Assembly (NCBI RefSeq): GCF_002979775.1
Contig: NZ_PCPR01000001.1
Location: 248,001 to 312,000, forward strand
Length of the DNA: 64,000 bases
From: Arthrobacter sp. MYb23
GTDB lineage: Bacteria; Actinomycetota; Actinomycetes; Actinomycetales; Micrococcaceae
Direction of reading: 5' to 3'
Position numbers and translations under genes: made by a program. Shown piece by piece: positions 17,697 through 26,389 of the stretch (its first letter is position 1; every line of letters starts with the position of its first letter). A model generated the notes under the pieces. The model was not told the origin of the DNA. It searched no databases and worked only from the letters and a program-made list of their open reading frames with translations.

Positions 17697-18656
17697 TTAG
17701 AAGTAGCCGTCCTTCTTGCGGTCTTCCATGGCTGCCTCGGAGATGCGGTCATCTGCTCGGGTGGCGCCACGTTCGGTCAGGGTGGAGGCAGCGACTTCAA
17801 CAACGACGTCGGCCACGGTGCGGGCATCGGACTCGACGGCACCTGTGCAGGACATGTCGCCCACCGTGCGGTAGCGCACCAGTTTGGTGATGACTTCCTC
17901 GGTAGGCAGCGGCTGGGAAACCTCGCCCACAGCGCGCCACATGCCGTCGCGAGCGAAGACTTCGCGCTCGTGGGCGTAGTACAGGCCGGGGAGCTCGATG
18001 TTTTCGCGCTCGATATAGCGCCAGATGTCCAGCTCGGTCCAGTTGCTGATGGGGAACGCGCGGACGTGCTGGCCCACCGTGTGGCGGCCGTTGTACAGGT
18101 TCCACAGTTCGGGGCGCTGGTTGCGCGGATCCCACTGGCCGAATTCGTCGCGGAGGCTCAGGATGCGCTCCTTGGCGCGGGCCTTGTCCTCGTCACGGCG
18201 GCCACCGCCGAATACGGCGTCGAACTTGTTCTTCTGGATCGCATCAAGCAACGGAACTGTCTGCAGTGGATTGCGGGTGCCGTCAGCGCGCTCAGCCAGT
18301 TCGCCGCTGTCAATGAACTCCTGCACCGAGCCCACAACCAGCTTCAGGCCCAGGCGCTCAACGGTGCGGTCGCGGAAGTCGATGACCTCAGGGAAGTTGT
18401 GGCCCGTGTCCACGTGCAGGACCGGGAAGGGAACCTTGCCCGGCCAGAACGCCTTGGTGGCCAAGTGCAGCATGACCACGGAATCCTTGCCGCCGGAGAA
18501 CAGCAGCGCAGGCTTCTCGAACTCGGCCACAACCTCGCGGATGATGTGGATTGCTTCGGACTCGAGGGTGTCCAGGCTGGAGAGACGCTCGGCTGAGGGG
18601 GCGTCGACTGCCGCTGCAACTTCCACCGTGGACTCCTCTGTTGTGTACGTGCTCAT
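17697..18656 (-). CDS. cysD: Sulfate adenylyltransferase subunit 2
   Basis: 319 residues from ATG 18656, overlapping the cysH stop by 4 bp. The PP-loop LLFSGGKDSVVMLHLA and the EGRRDEDKARAKER-like GGGRRDEDKARAKE run, plus FPISNWTELDIWRYI, identify CysD. It carries the ATP-binding catalytic site of ATP sulfurylase and pairs with CysN. The overlap with cysH and zero spacing to cysN show one operon. Confidence 0.96.
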   Translation of the reverse strand: MSTYTTEESTVEVAAAVDAPSAERLSSLDTLESEAIHIIREVVAEFEKPALLFSGGKDSVVMLHLATKAFWPGKVPFPVLHVDTGHNFPEVIDFRDRTVERLGLKLVVGSVQEFIDSGELAERADGTRNPLQTVPLLDAIQKNKFDAVFGGGRRDEDKARAKERILSLRDEFGQWDPRNQRPELWNLYNGRHTVGQHVRAFPISNWTELDIWRYIERENIELPGLYYAHEREVFARDGMWRAVGEVSQPLPTEEVITKLVRYRTVGDMSCTGAVESDARTVADVVVEVAASTLTERGATRADDRISEAAMEDRKKDGYF

Positions 18657-19402
18657 GTGTGTAGTCCGCATTCTGTCTTGTCGGATCCTGCCCAGCGGCC
18701 GGCGCGGGGGTCTTCGCCCGGGGCCACTTTGCGGGTGCAGGGCTGGCAGCCGATGGACGGGTAGCCCTGGCTCAGGAGGGGGTTGACGGGAAGGATGTTG
18801 TCCTCGGAGTACTCGATCAGCTGATCGAAGGTCCAGTCCACCATCGGGTTCACCTTGACCAGGCCAAAGCCCTCATCCCAGGTGACCACCGGCGTGTTGG
18901 TGCGGGTGGGGCCCTCATCGCGTCGGACACCGGTGAACCACACCTCGTAGCCGGCCAGCGAACGGCGCAACGGCTGCACCTTACGCAGCGCGCAGCACTG
19001 TGCGGGGTCGCGGGCGAACAGGTCCTTGCCCAGGAGGCGGTCCTGCTGTTCCACGGTGTTTTCCGGAAGGACGTCCACCACGTTGACGCGGAGATTCGCT
19101 GCGACTTCGTCGCGCGTCTCGTATGTTTCCTTGAAGTGGTAGCCGGTTTCCAGGAACAAGACGTCGACGCCGGGAAGCTGGTCCGCCACCAAAGCCGGCA
19201 GGACGGCGTCGGCCATGGAGCAGGCCACCGTCACCGTGGGCAGCTCGAAGTTGCGGGCCACCCAGGCGATGATGTCACGGGCGGGGGCGTTCCAGCCGAG
19301 CTCAGCGGCGCCAGATTCGGCCAAGGCCTTGAGCTCTTCATGGGAACGCAGCGGGCGGGCTGCCGCGCTGGCGAGGTTGGTAATGGTGACGGGATCTGTC
19401 AT
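18653..19402 (-). CDS. cysH: APS reductase (phosphoadenylyl-sulfate reductase family)
   Basis: 249 residues. Cysteine pairs C136-C137 (QCCALRKV) and C219/C222 (GCQPC) are the [4Fe-4S] ligands typical of bacterial APS reductases, and the C-terminal KTECGLHT supplies the catalytic Cys (C245). It reduces adenosine 5'-phosphosulfate to sulfite and AMP. Start codon overlaps the sulfite-reductase stop (ATGA), stop overlaps cysD. The cluster ligands argue for APS rather than PAPS as substrate. Confidence 0.95.
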   Translation of the reverse strand: MTDPVTITNLASAAARPLRSHEELKALAESGAAELGWNAPARDIIAWVARNFELPTVTVACSMADAVLPALVADQLPGVDVLFLETGYHFKETYETRDEVAANLRVNVVDVLPENTVEQQDRLLGKDLFARDPAQCCALRKVQPLRRSLAGYEVWFTGVRRDEGPTRTNTPVVTWDEGFGLVKVNPMVDWTFDQLIEYSEDNILPVNPLLSQGYPSIGCQPCTRKVAPGEDPRAGRWAGSDKTECGLHT

Positions 19403-21135
19403 TGGAGATCTCCTTCATCTGCCGAGTGTGCCCACTCTGCGAAGGTTTGGCCCTCGGCGCCTACGGCGACGAACTTACGGACCACGCGTTCCACATAATC
19501 GGGCAGGTCTTCCACCGTGACCTTGAGGCCGCGGACGGTACGTCCCAAACCGGCTTCTTCGCGCTCGTTGTTGGCCAGCCCGCCACCGAGGTGGACCTGG
19601 AAACCCGGGGTGGGGTCGCCGTCGGGCGTTGGAAGCATCATGCCCTTCAGGCCGATATCCGCCGTCTGGATACGAGCGCAGGAGTTCGGGCAGCCGTTGA
19701 TGTGGAGGGACAGTGCCGACGGCAGCTGCTTGGTTTCCACGAGGTCCACCAAGCGGCGCTCCAGCTCAGCGATGGCCGTAGCTGCCGTGACCTTGGTTTC
19801 CACGATGGCCAGCTTGCAGAACTCGATGCCCGTGCAGGCGATGGTGCCGCGGCGGAACACGGACGGACGAGCCGAGAGGCCCAAGGTGTCCAGTTCGGCG
19901 ATAAGCGGCTCAACCTGCTCCTTGGCCACATCCAGGATGACGAGCTTCTGGTGAGGAGTAGTGCGCAGGCGGTAGCTGCCGTGCTTCTCCAAAGTGTCCG
20001 CCAGCGTAACAAGTGCCTCGCCGGACGTGCGCCCAACAGTGGGGGTCACGCCGATGAAGAACTTGCCGTCCTTCTGTTCGTGTACGCCGATGTGGTCGCC
20101 GGGAGCCGTGGGCTTGGGAGCGGCAGGGCCGTCGGGAAGCTTGAAGCCGAGGTACTCGTCCTCCAGGATCTGGCGGAACTTGGCCGGTCCCCAGTCGTTC
20201 ATGAGGAACTTCAGGCGGGCCTTGGTGCGCATGCGGCGGTAGCCGTAGTCGCGGAAGATGCTGGTGACGCCCAGCCATACTTCAGCGGCGACATCAGCGG
20301 AGACGAACACCCCAAGGCGTTCGGCCAGGCGGGGGTTGGTGGACAGTCCGCCGCCGACCCAGAGGTCGTAGCCGGCACCGAGCTCAGGGTGGACGACGCC
20401 CACCAGGGCGAAGTCGTTGATCTCGTGCACCACGTCCTGGGACGGGTGGCCCGTGATTGCGGTCTTGTACTTGCGCGGCAGGTTGGCCAGCTCGGGGTCA
20501 CCGATGAAACGCTCGGCGAGCTCGTGGATCAGCGGCGTGGGATCGATGATCTCGTCCTTGGCGATGCCCGCAACCGGGGAGCCAAGAATGACGCGCGGAA
20601 CGTCGCCGCAGGCCTCTGTGGTGGACAGACCGATGCCTTCAAGGCGGCGCCAGATCTCGGGCACATCCTCAACGCGGATCCAGTGCAACTGGATGTTCTG
20701 GCGGTCCGTGAGGTCGGCCGAGCCGCGGGCGAAGTCCACGGAGATCTGGCCGATGACGCGAAGCTGCTCGGTGGTGAGTGCACCGCCGTCGATGCGCACG
20801 CGCAGCATGAAGTACTTGTCTTCGAGCTCGTGCGGTTCAAGCGTTGCGGTCTTGCCGCCGTCGATCCCGGGCTTGCGCTGGGTATAGAGGCCCCACCAAC
20901 GGAAACGGCCGTGAAGGTCAGTACCGTCGATCGAGTCGAAGCCTTCTTTGGAGTAGACAGACTCAATCCGCTCACGGACGTTCAGTCCGCTGTCTTCCTG
21001 CTTCCAGGTTTCGTTGGCATTGAGGGGCGCGGTGCCGTCAACCTTCCACTGGCCGTGGGGCTTGGCGGCAGGGCGGGTGCGTGCCGGACGCTTGGCGGTG
21101 TCAGCCGACGCACCGGCTACAGCTGTATCTGTCAT
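19399..21135 (-). CDS. sirA: Ferredoxin-dependent assimilatory sulfite reductase
   Basis: 578 residues from ATG 21135 (MTDTAVAG). Two ferredoxin-nitrite/sulfite reductase half-domains; siroheme/[4Fe-4S] motifs CTGIEFC and NGCPNSCA are present, and LTDRQNIQLHWIRVEDVP is the half-domain signature. Members of this actinobacterial branch (NirA/SirA) reduce sulfite to sulfide. First gene of the sulfite reductase-cysH-cysD-cysN operon. The siroheme it needs would come from the cobA gene at the left edge and the chelatase gene at 25.6 kb. Confidence 0.94.
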   Translation of the reverse strand: MTDTAVAGASADTAKRPARTRPAAKPHGQWKVDGTAPLNANETWKQEDSGLNVRERIESVYSKEGFDSIDGTDLHGRFRWWGLYTQRKPGIDGGKTATLEPHELEDKYFMLRVRIDGGALTTEQLRVIGQISVDFARGSADLTDRQNIQLHWIRVEDVPEIWRRLEGIGLSTTEACGDVPRVILGSPVAGIAKDEIIDPTPLIHELAERFIGDPELANLPRKYKTAITGHPSQDVVHEINDFALVGVVHPELGAGYDLWVGGGLSTNPRLAERLGVFVSADVAAEVWLGVTSIFRDYGYRRMRTKARLKFLMNDWGPAKFRQILEDEYLGFKLPDGPAAPKPTAPGDHIGVHEQKDGKFFIGVTPTVGRTSGEALVTLADTLEKHGSYRLRTTPHQKLVILDVAKEQVEPLIAELDTLGLSARPSVFRRGTIACTGIEFCKLAIVETKVTAATAIAELERRLVDLVETKQLPSALSLHINGCPNSCARIQTADIGLKGMMLPTPDGDPTPGFQVHLGGGLANNEREEAGLGRTVRGLKVTVEDLPDYVERVVRKFVAVGAEGQTFAEWAHSADEGDLQ

Positions 21136-21407
21136 ACATCGACTGTAGGTCTGGCCAGTTTTCGCCAGCAAAGGTCCGGAAACGCGAAGTCACCTAGGGA
21201 AACATTTCGTCACGAAGGCTTCATCGGCCTTGTTGCAGCGGGCTTCTTATGCAGGTTCATATTGTGGCTTCGTGGCCCCTTTCGTGACGCTCCTCTGTGG
21301 GATTGAACGTGTGACAAGACGGATTCGTCCAGTCGTTGTAGCGTCGTTGAGGTATCGGCCGAGTCCGAGGACGCTATTTGGGGGAACGATGACGCTCAAC
21401 TGGAATA

Positions 21408-21785
21408 TTGACGCCGCAGGGCACCCACGCTGTGCTGACCACGGCGGCTTCTAATATCGACGCGCAGAACGAAGCGGCTAAGGCAGTGGGAACCGCCATT
21501 TCCGATGTTGGGGCCGTGCTCGGCACCGGTCTTGTAGCTCAGGCGCTCAATGAATTCGTAGAGCACTCACTGGCACTCAAGGTCAAGTTCATTGCCGGCA
21601 GGTCCGCAGCAATCGTCCAAGGAACCAACGACGCCCTCATGGCGTACGTTCAGGCAGACGGCGTCATGGCGCAGCAGGCCCAGGCCTCGGCCATCGCGGC
21701 CGGCAACAGCGCGGCCGGTAACAGCGCGTCCGACGGCGGCGCCATGCCACTGCGGGCAGGTCACCGCCCGGCGGAGCTTGGCTAA
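21408..21785 (+). CDS. Small WXG-like (DUF6507-type) helical protein, apparent N-terminal frameshift
   Basis: The visible frame starts at TTG 21408 (125 residues). A better start, ATG 21389 after GGGGGAA, gives MTLNWNID in a second frame that stops after 21 codons. Joining the two frames by dropping one G near 21413 gives NWNID-PQGTHAVLTTAASNID, the N-terminal pattern of small T7SS-associated proteins. The rest is helical and Ala/Gly-rich (SDVGAVLGTGLVAQALNEF). It precedes the toxin gene by 9 bp and probably acts as an export partner. Frameshift or sequencing error both remain possible; family assignment is tentative. Confidence 0.6.
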   Translation: MTPQGTHAVLTTAASNIDAQNEAAKAVGTAISDVGAVLGTGLVAQALNEFVEHSLALKVKFIAGRSAAIVQGTNDALMAYVQADGVMAQQAQASAIAAGNSAAGNSASDGGAMPLRAGHRPAELG

Positions 21786-21794
21786 AGGGACTAC

Positions 21795-23978
21795 ATGACT
21801 ACCTTCAACGAGATTTGTGTAGCGCCAGGGGGTGGGGTCCCGGGCCTCGACCTCACAGCGTTGCCCGTGATACCCAACCCGGAAGCTTTGGACGCACAAG
21901 CTGCTGCCTTATCAACTGCCGGAGCTAAATATGAGGCATCAGTTCAGGTCACTGCCTCGGGCTGGAACGCCTTGGCCGGGACATTCGATACACCCGAGAA
22001 GCCACAGCTTCTGGCGGCCTTTTCCCCAGTTACCACCATGGCGGATGATCTCAACAGCAGCGTTTCGATGGTCGCTTCTGCCCTGTCGGTTTTCGCTTCT
22101 GCTTGCCGCGACATCAAAACGAGAAGCGACGCCCTGAGGAGCGATTCCGGAAACCTCAGTTCACGCATTGAGCTCAAGGGCGACGAGTGGGCCACCGCTC
22201 CTGAGCTCGTTAGTGAGCAGAACCGGCTGCTCGCTGAACTTAACAACATCAAGGCTCGGTTCATGGAAGCCGAGCAGGACTGTGCCAATAAGATCGCTGC
22301 CCAGTACGGCGGAACACATTATGTGAACATCAACGATTCGCAGGCGAAGCCGGATGGATCCAACGTTCATGCTGTTGATGCCGGGACTTTGGATGCATTG
22401 GGCGCACAAGGTGATCTCCCCTGGGGCGCACCCGTGGATCGGGCCAGACTTCGGGGCTTGATGGGTGCTGGGCAGGGCCTGTTGGACTCGGGGTGGGAGT
22501 TGGTGGGCGGCGCCTACTCATTGACTCCGTTGTCGCTGGCGTGGAAACCCGAGATTAAGGAATTGGGCCTCACCACCCAAAATTTCGGTGACGCCTGGAG
22601 TGGTGTGGGCAGCATGCTCTGGAACGTGGGCATGGTTATATCCCCTGGCATCTGGCTGGACCGGGCAATCACAGGGAAGCAAGAGGAGCAGGACGCTGCG
22701 GCTGAGCAGTTGGGAAAGGTTCTTCCGGACTTATTCCAGGCGGACGCATGGTCAAAGGGCGAATGGGAATATGCCCTGACCCGCAACTCAGCGGATGTTG
22801 GCGCCTTCGTTGTCTCCTTCGGTACGGCTGGCGTCCTGAAAGCCGGATCCCTCGCTGAACGACTGGGTCTGCGTCTCGCCAGTGCGGGTGACCTAGGAAG
22901 TCTGCCCGGCACACTGCCAGGCCTTGCCAAAGTAGGAGAACTGCGTTCAGTGACGGTAGCAAAAATCACTGACGTGATGACTACGGTCAAGGTTGTCACC
23001 TGGGAGAGCCTGATCAAACCACCGTTGCAGGGATCCGCGAACCTCCTCAACCACCTCGACGGCGGTGCTGGCGCAGTCCGTGTAGCGGACGGCATCTCCG
23101 GGGTGGGCCGTGGTCCTTTGAGCGGTCTGGCAGAGGAGGTCCTTCACGGCATCGACCGCCTGGACCAGGCCGCCTACCGTCCCCCGGCGATGGGCACCCT
23201 CGGCAGAGCCGCGGAGCATCACGAAGTCATCGCCCAACTCAAACCTTCCCCGCTCCACGATGCCTCGAACCCTGCAGTGCAACAAGTGGTTCGTGTCCCC
23301 GATTCCATGGTTCCCGGACCCAGGACACCCTGGACCAAAGTCACCGAGGGATTCGCACCCAATACCGAATACCGGGTGCCCGGCCGCGGTACGTTCATTA
23401 CGGATGCGAATGGGACCATCAAAGAAGCTGTCATCACCAAGGTCAATGACAAACTGAACCCTGACCTGAACAACCCGCTGCCGGACATGACGTACAAGGT
23501 GGAGGGCGTCAAAGGTGACGTGACGTTCAAGACCAATGGAGACGGACATACGGAACACGTCAAGGTGGAGGGGCTCGAACTCGGGGACGGCCAAAGGTCC
23601 CCATACATCCAAGGACAGGTCGGCAGGGAATCAATGGCCGAGATAGGCGACTGGGATCCCGACGTCGTTCCACCCGACTACGACGGCGGCCACCTCATCG
23701 CGCGGCTCTTCGACGGAATCGGCGAACGCATCAACACCGTTGGCATGCTGAAGGAACTGAACCGAAGCTCCGTTAACCGGAAGAACTTCTACAGGATAGA
23801 GATGCAGCTCCGCGACAAGTTGCTCGAAGTACCGCCGCCTAGGATTAATTTGCAGATTGACGTCCTGCGACGACCTTCCATGAAAACACCCGAGAAGTTC
23901 ATCGTCCAAGCGTGGGCCGACGGCCAAGGTTTCGTAGATGTGACCTTCAAAAACATCGTAGAAAGAGGAACGCAATGA
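21795..23978 (+). CDS. Polymorphic toxin with C-terminal DNA/RNA non-specific endonuclease domain
   Basis: 727 residues. The N-terminal 180 residues are helical and Ser/Ala-rich, like the export domain of type VII-secreted toxins. A hydrophobic middle (about 210-370) may aid membrane passage. The C-terminal part after about residue 520 holds DYDGGHLIARLFDG (D630-G-G-H633, catalytic His) and LNRSSVNRKNFYRIEMQLRD, the Asn/Glu region of the NucA-like endonuclease fold. Its stop overlaps the ATG of the YezG-type immunity gene, as expected of a toxin-immunity pair. No secretion machinery lies in the window. Activity is inferred. Confidence 0.85.
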   Translation: MTTFNEICVAPGGGVPGLDLTALPVIPNPEALDAQAAALSTAGAKYEASVQVTASGWNALAGTFDTPEKPQLLAAFSPVTTMADDLNSSVSMVASALSVFASACRDIKTRSDALRSDSGNLSSRIELKGDEWATAPELVSEQNRLLAELNNIKARFMEAEQDCANKIAAQYGGTHYVNINDSQAKPDGSNVHAVDAGTLDALGAQGDLPWGAPVDRARLRGLMGAGQGLLDSGWELVGGAYSLTPLSLAWKPEIKELGLTTQNFGDAWSGVGSMLWNVGMVISPGIWLDRAITGKQEEQDAAAEQLGKVLPDLFQADAWSKGEWEYALTRNSADVGAFVVSFGTAGVLKAGSLAERLGLRLASAGDLGSLPGTLPGLAKVGELRSVTVAKITDVMTTVKVVTWESLIKPPLQGSANLLNHLDGGAGAVRVADGISGVGRGPLSGLAEEVLHGIDRLDQAAYRPPAMGTLGRAAEHHEVIAQLKPSPLHDASNPAVQQVVRVPDSMVPGPRTPWTKVTEGFAPNTEYRVPGRGTFITDANGTIKEAVITKVNDKLNPDLNNPLPDMTYKVEGVKGDVTFKTNGDGHTEHVKVEGLELGDGQRSPYIQGQVGRESMAEIGDWDPDVVPPDYDGGHLIARLFDGIGERINTVGMLKELNRSSVNRKNFYRIEMQLRDKLLEVPPPRINLQIDVLRRPSMKTPEKFIVQAWADGQGFVDVTFKNIVERGTQ

Positions 23979-24451
23979 CGACTCAAGAATCGGCCAAAGA
24001 CCCATTTGAGCAGGCGCGTGAGTACGAGCAAATCATCGCCGAGGCGGTGTGGTCCATCCGTCCAACGGATGTGTCTTGGGATTCACTGGTGTATGTCCAT
24101 AATCAAATAGGTGGGCTGGGCAGCTCCATCACCAAGATCTTCCATCAGGGAGCCGTGATCGATCGTAGGAGCATCGTCAAAGAAGTCGCATTCACAGTCG
24201 ACGATCTTCGAGAAGCAATGTACAAGCCTGGCAAGGGCTCTTGGCTTTCCATGACCCTGACCGTCACGCCAGCCGGAAATGGCTGGGAAGCCAGTTACAA
24301 CTACACCGACAAACCGGTCTGGGAACTCGGCGATCCGGTCAATGACACCTACGCCCAGGAGCTGTACCTATTCCCCCGGGACGAGGAACACATCCCCGAC
24401 TGGTTTAAAGAAGAAATGCGGGGTTCCACCTGGACCCCGGGCTCCGACTAG
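23975..24451 (+). CDS. YezG-type immunity protein (DUF600-like), first copy
   Basis: 158 residues from ATG 23975, overlapping the toxin stop (ATGA). The pattern GSWLSMTLTVTPAGNGWEAS, then YNYTDKPVWE and FPRDEEHIPDWFKEE, resembles YezG-family antitoxins that neutralise the nuclease toxin YeeF in Bacillus. Cytosolic, no signal. About half of the residues match the N-terminal region of the next gene, so the two arose by duplication. Confidence 0.75.
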   Translation: MTTQESAKDPFEQAREYEQIIAEAVWSIRPTDVSWDSLVYVHNQIGGLGSSITKIFHQGAVIDRRSIVKEVAFTVDDLREAMYKPGKGSWLSMTLTVTPAGNGWEASYNYTDKPVWELGDPVNDTYAQELYLFPRDEEHIPDWFKEEMRGSTWTPGSD

Positions 24452-24462
24452 GACTTCCAAGA

Positions 24463-25635
24463 ATGACGCAAGGAACCACCTCCAAGGACACTTTCGAATC
24501 GACTCGAGAACTAGAGAGAACCATTGCGGAAGGACTTTGGACGGCACGGCCGCGAGAGCTCACCTGGGACAAATTCACTGTCGACTACATGGAGACAGGA
24601 AGCATGAGCAGGTTCGTCGCCCTCGTTTATCAAGACCGCCAAATAGTCGGCCGACAGAGCATTTCACATGACATGTTTTGGGCCGCGAAACGTCTGCGCC
24701 AAGGCATGTACTCGGAGGGAAAGGGCACCTGGCTGTCCATGACTCTGACGATCACCTCTGCTGGCAGCGGCTGGGAAGCCAGCTACAACTACAACCAGAA
24801 GCCTGCATGGGAGTCTCCGGAACCCGCAGAAGCGGACTACTCAGACGAACTTACGTATTTCCCCAGAAACGAGGACCACGTTCCCGGCTGGTTCAGGGAA
24901 GAACTCAAAGGGGTCAAGACCCCTTCACAAAAGCAACAGGACATCCAGCAGGAACAGTCCCACAACCGCATCCTCGAGCAGACCGCGCAGGCCTTGGATG
25001 CAGCGTGGTCGATGGCTGGAACCGTCAACCCTCTCCTCTACACAAACGTCATCAACTTGGGCTTTCATGGTGGACCGCAGTGGCCTGGGGTCCGGCAGGC
25101 CTTCCAAAAGATCGACAACGTCGGGGCTGTATCAATCGTGGCTTCCGACGGCCTCTCCGACCCCTGCCTGGAACAGGGTTACCCCCTTGGAGAAGGACTC
25201 GAGGTCTATCTTGCAAGCACGGCTTTGGTCGGGAAGGGCATCCATGAGCTGGACAGGCTTTGGCAGTTCGAACTTCTGTACTTAGCTGCCCAAGTAGTCG
25301 CCCACCGTCCAGGTCTTTACAGAACCTTGAAGCGCCCCGGCGGCGGCGGTTTGACGCTGCAGAACGTCAAGCACACAAGAGCACCGCGGCGCTGGCGCAA
25401 CGCAGCTGGACTGGTTGACCTCATTCTGGGTGTGAAACATCCGCACGTACCTCGGATGGTCGGTACGCCGAACGGGGATGTTGCGCTGGTTGGCATTGTT
25501 CTGCTGCATCCCAAGGAGTCGGCCTACATAGAGCGGGGAGGGCCGGACGCTTGTTCGGTGATCGCACAAAGACTGGAGGCGTTGCGCCCCGAGGAACTCA
25601 ACAGCCCTCGCCGCAAACCCGTCGTCAGCGGCTAG
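24463..25635 (+). CDS. Two-domain immunity-like protein: YezG-type N-terminus plus second immunity-like domain
   Basis: 390 residues. Residues 1-155 are a diverged copy of the preceding YezG-type protein (GTWLSMTLTITSAGSGWEAS and FPRNEDHVPGWFREE). After a charged linker (about 156-175) comes an unrelated domain with ASDGLSDPCLEQGYPLGEGL, EVYLAS, ELLYLAAQVVAHRP and a GTPNGDVALVGIVLL strand. This pattern recalls immunity domains that bind nuclease toxins, but I do not recognise a named family. Starts 11 bp after the previous gene; ends 10 bases into the stop region of the convergent chelatase gene. It could protect against more than one toxin. Confidence 0.65.
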   Translation: MTQGTTSKDTFESTRELERTIAEGLWTARPRELTWDKFTVDYMETGSMSRFVALVYQDRQIVGRQSISHDMFWAAKRLRQGMYSEGKGTWLSMTLTITSAGSGWEASYNYNQKPAWESPEPAEADYSDELTYFPRNEDHVPGWFREELKGVKTPSQKQQDIQQEQSHNRILEQTAQALDAAWSMAGTVNPLLYTNVINLGFHGGPQWPGVRQAFQKIDNVGAVSIVASDGLSDPCLEQGYPLGEGLEVYLASTALVGKGIHELDRLWQFELLYLAAQVVAHRPGLYRTLKRPGGGGLTLQNVKHTRAPRRWRNAAGLVDLILGVKHPHVPRMVGTPNGDVALVGIVLLHPKESAYIERGGPDACSVIAQRLEALRPEELNSPRRKPVVSG

Positions 25636-26326
25636 CCAACACTGCGTCGTACCGTTCCAGCGCGATCTCCGCCAACACAGGAGACGGCAAAAGCGGTTCA
25701 GCCACAATGTCCGCACCAGCCTTCGCCAGTTGGTCATGGAAATAGCCAGTAGCCAAGAGGTACGAGGCAATGAAGACCCGGCCTGTCCCACCGTCTTCGG
25801 CGAGTTCGGCACGCAAGGAGGCGACGCCGTCGGGCACTGTTGGCTGGGCACTGGCGCCATAGGCGACGCGCACCTTGTTCGGCAGCAGCTCGGCGAGGAG
25901 TCGCGCCTGCTCTTCTGAATCCACCGAACCGTCCGGCAGGGACGATCCCGCGGCAGCCAGCAGAACGCCGTCGTTCTCCTGCAACCCAGCCGCGCGCAGG
26001 TGGGTGGCTAACAGTTCAGCCAACCGCGGGTCCGGGCCCAACGGCCTGGCGGCCACTACTTCGGGCCGGGGCTTGATGGCTTTTGGAACGTCCACTTTGA
26101 TGTGGAAGCCGGTAGAGAGCAAAAGCGGTACGACGACGGCGGGAGTCCCCTCAGGCAGGGCCTCCACCACACCGCCCAGCTCGGGTTCCTGGACGTCCAC
26201 GTAGGCCTCAACCACGCGCAACCCGGGGCGGAGTGCTTCGATTTCGGCCATGACGCGGCGGATGGCAGCTTGGCCTTCGGCGTTGCGGGTTCCGTGGGCG
26301 CAAGCGATCAAAACGGGGCTGTTCAT
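25625..26326 (-). CDS. Sirohydrochlorin chelatase-like protein (CbiX/SirB family)
   Basis: 233 residues from ATG 26326 (MNSPVLIACAHGTRN). CbiX-type features: the HGTRN metal-binding His, VVPLLLSTGFHIKVD, and a C-terminal half with ASYLLATGYFHDQLAKAGADIV. Such proteins insert iron (or cobalt) into sirohydrochlorin. Siroheme demand comes from the sulfite reductase. It is separated from that operon by the toxin island. Iron versus cobalt cannot be decided here. Confidence 0.87.
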   Translation of the reverse strand: MNSPVLIACAHGTRNAEGQAAIRRVMAEIEALRPGLRVVEAYVDVQEPELGGVVEALPEGTPAVVVPLLLSTGFHIKVDVPKAIKPRPEVVAARPLGPDPRLAELLATHLRAAGLQENDGVLLAAAGSSLPDGSVDSEEQARLLAELLPNKVRVAYGASAQPTVPDGVASLRAELAEDGGTGRVFIASYLLATGYFHDQLAKAGADIVAEPLLPSPVLAEIALERYDAVLASR

Positions 26327-26389
26327 GGGAGCTAGCGTAACGTTGAGCCAGCACCTGTTGTTAAGCGCGTTAAGAAAGAACCCGTCCAC

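Noticed and set aside
16749..18596. 615-codon plus-strand frame opposite cysN/cysD
   Set aside because: High G+C antisense shadow of two well-defined genes; no domain or ribosome site supports it.
19402..21306. 634-codon plus-strand frame opposite the sulfite reductase
   Set aside because: Antisense shadow of the sulfite reductase; no recognisable protein features.
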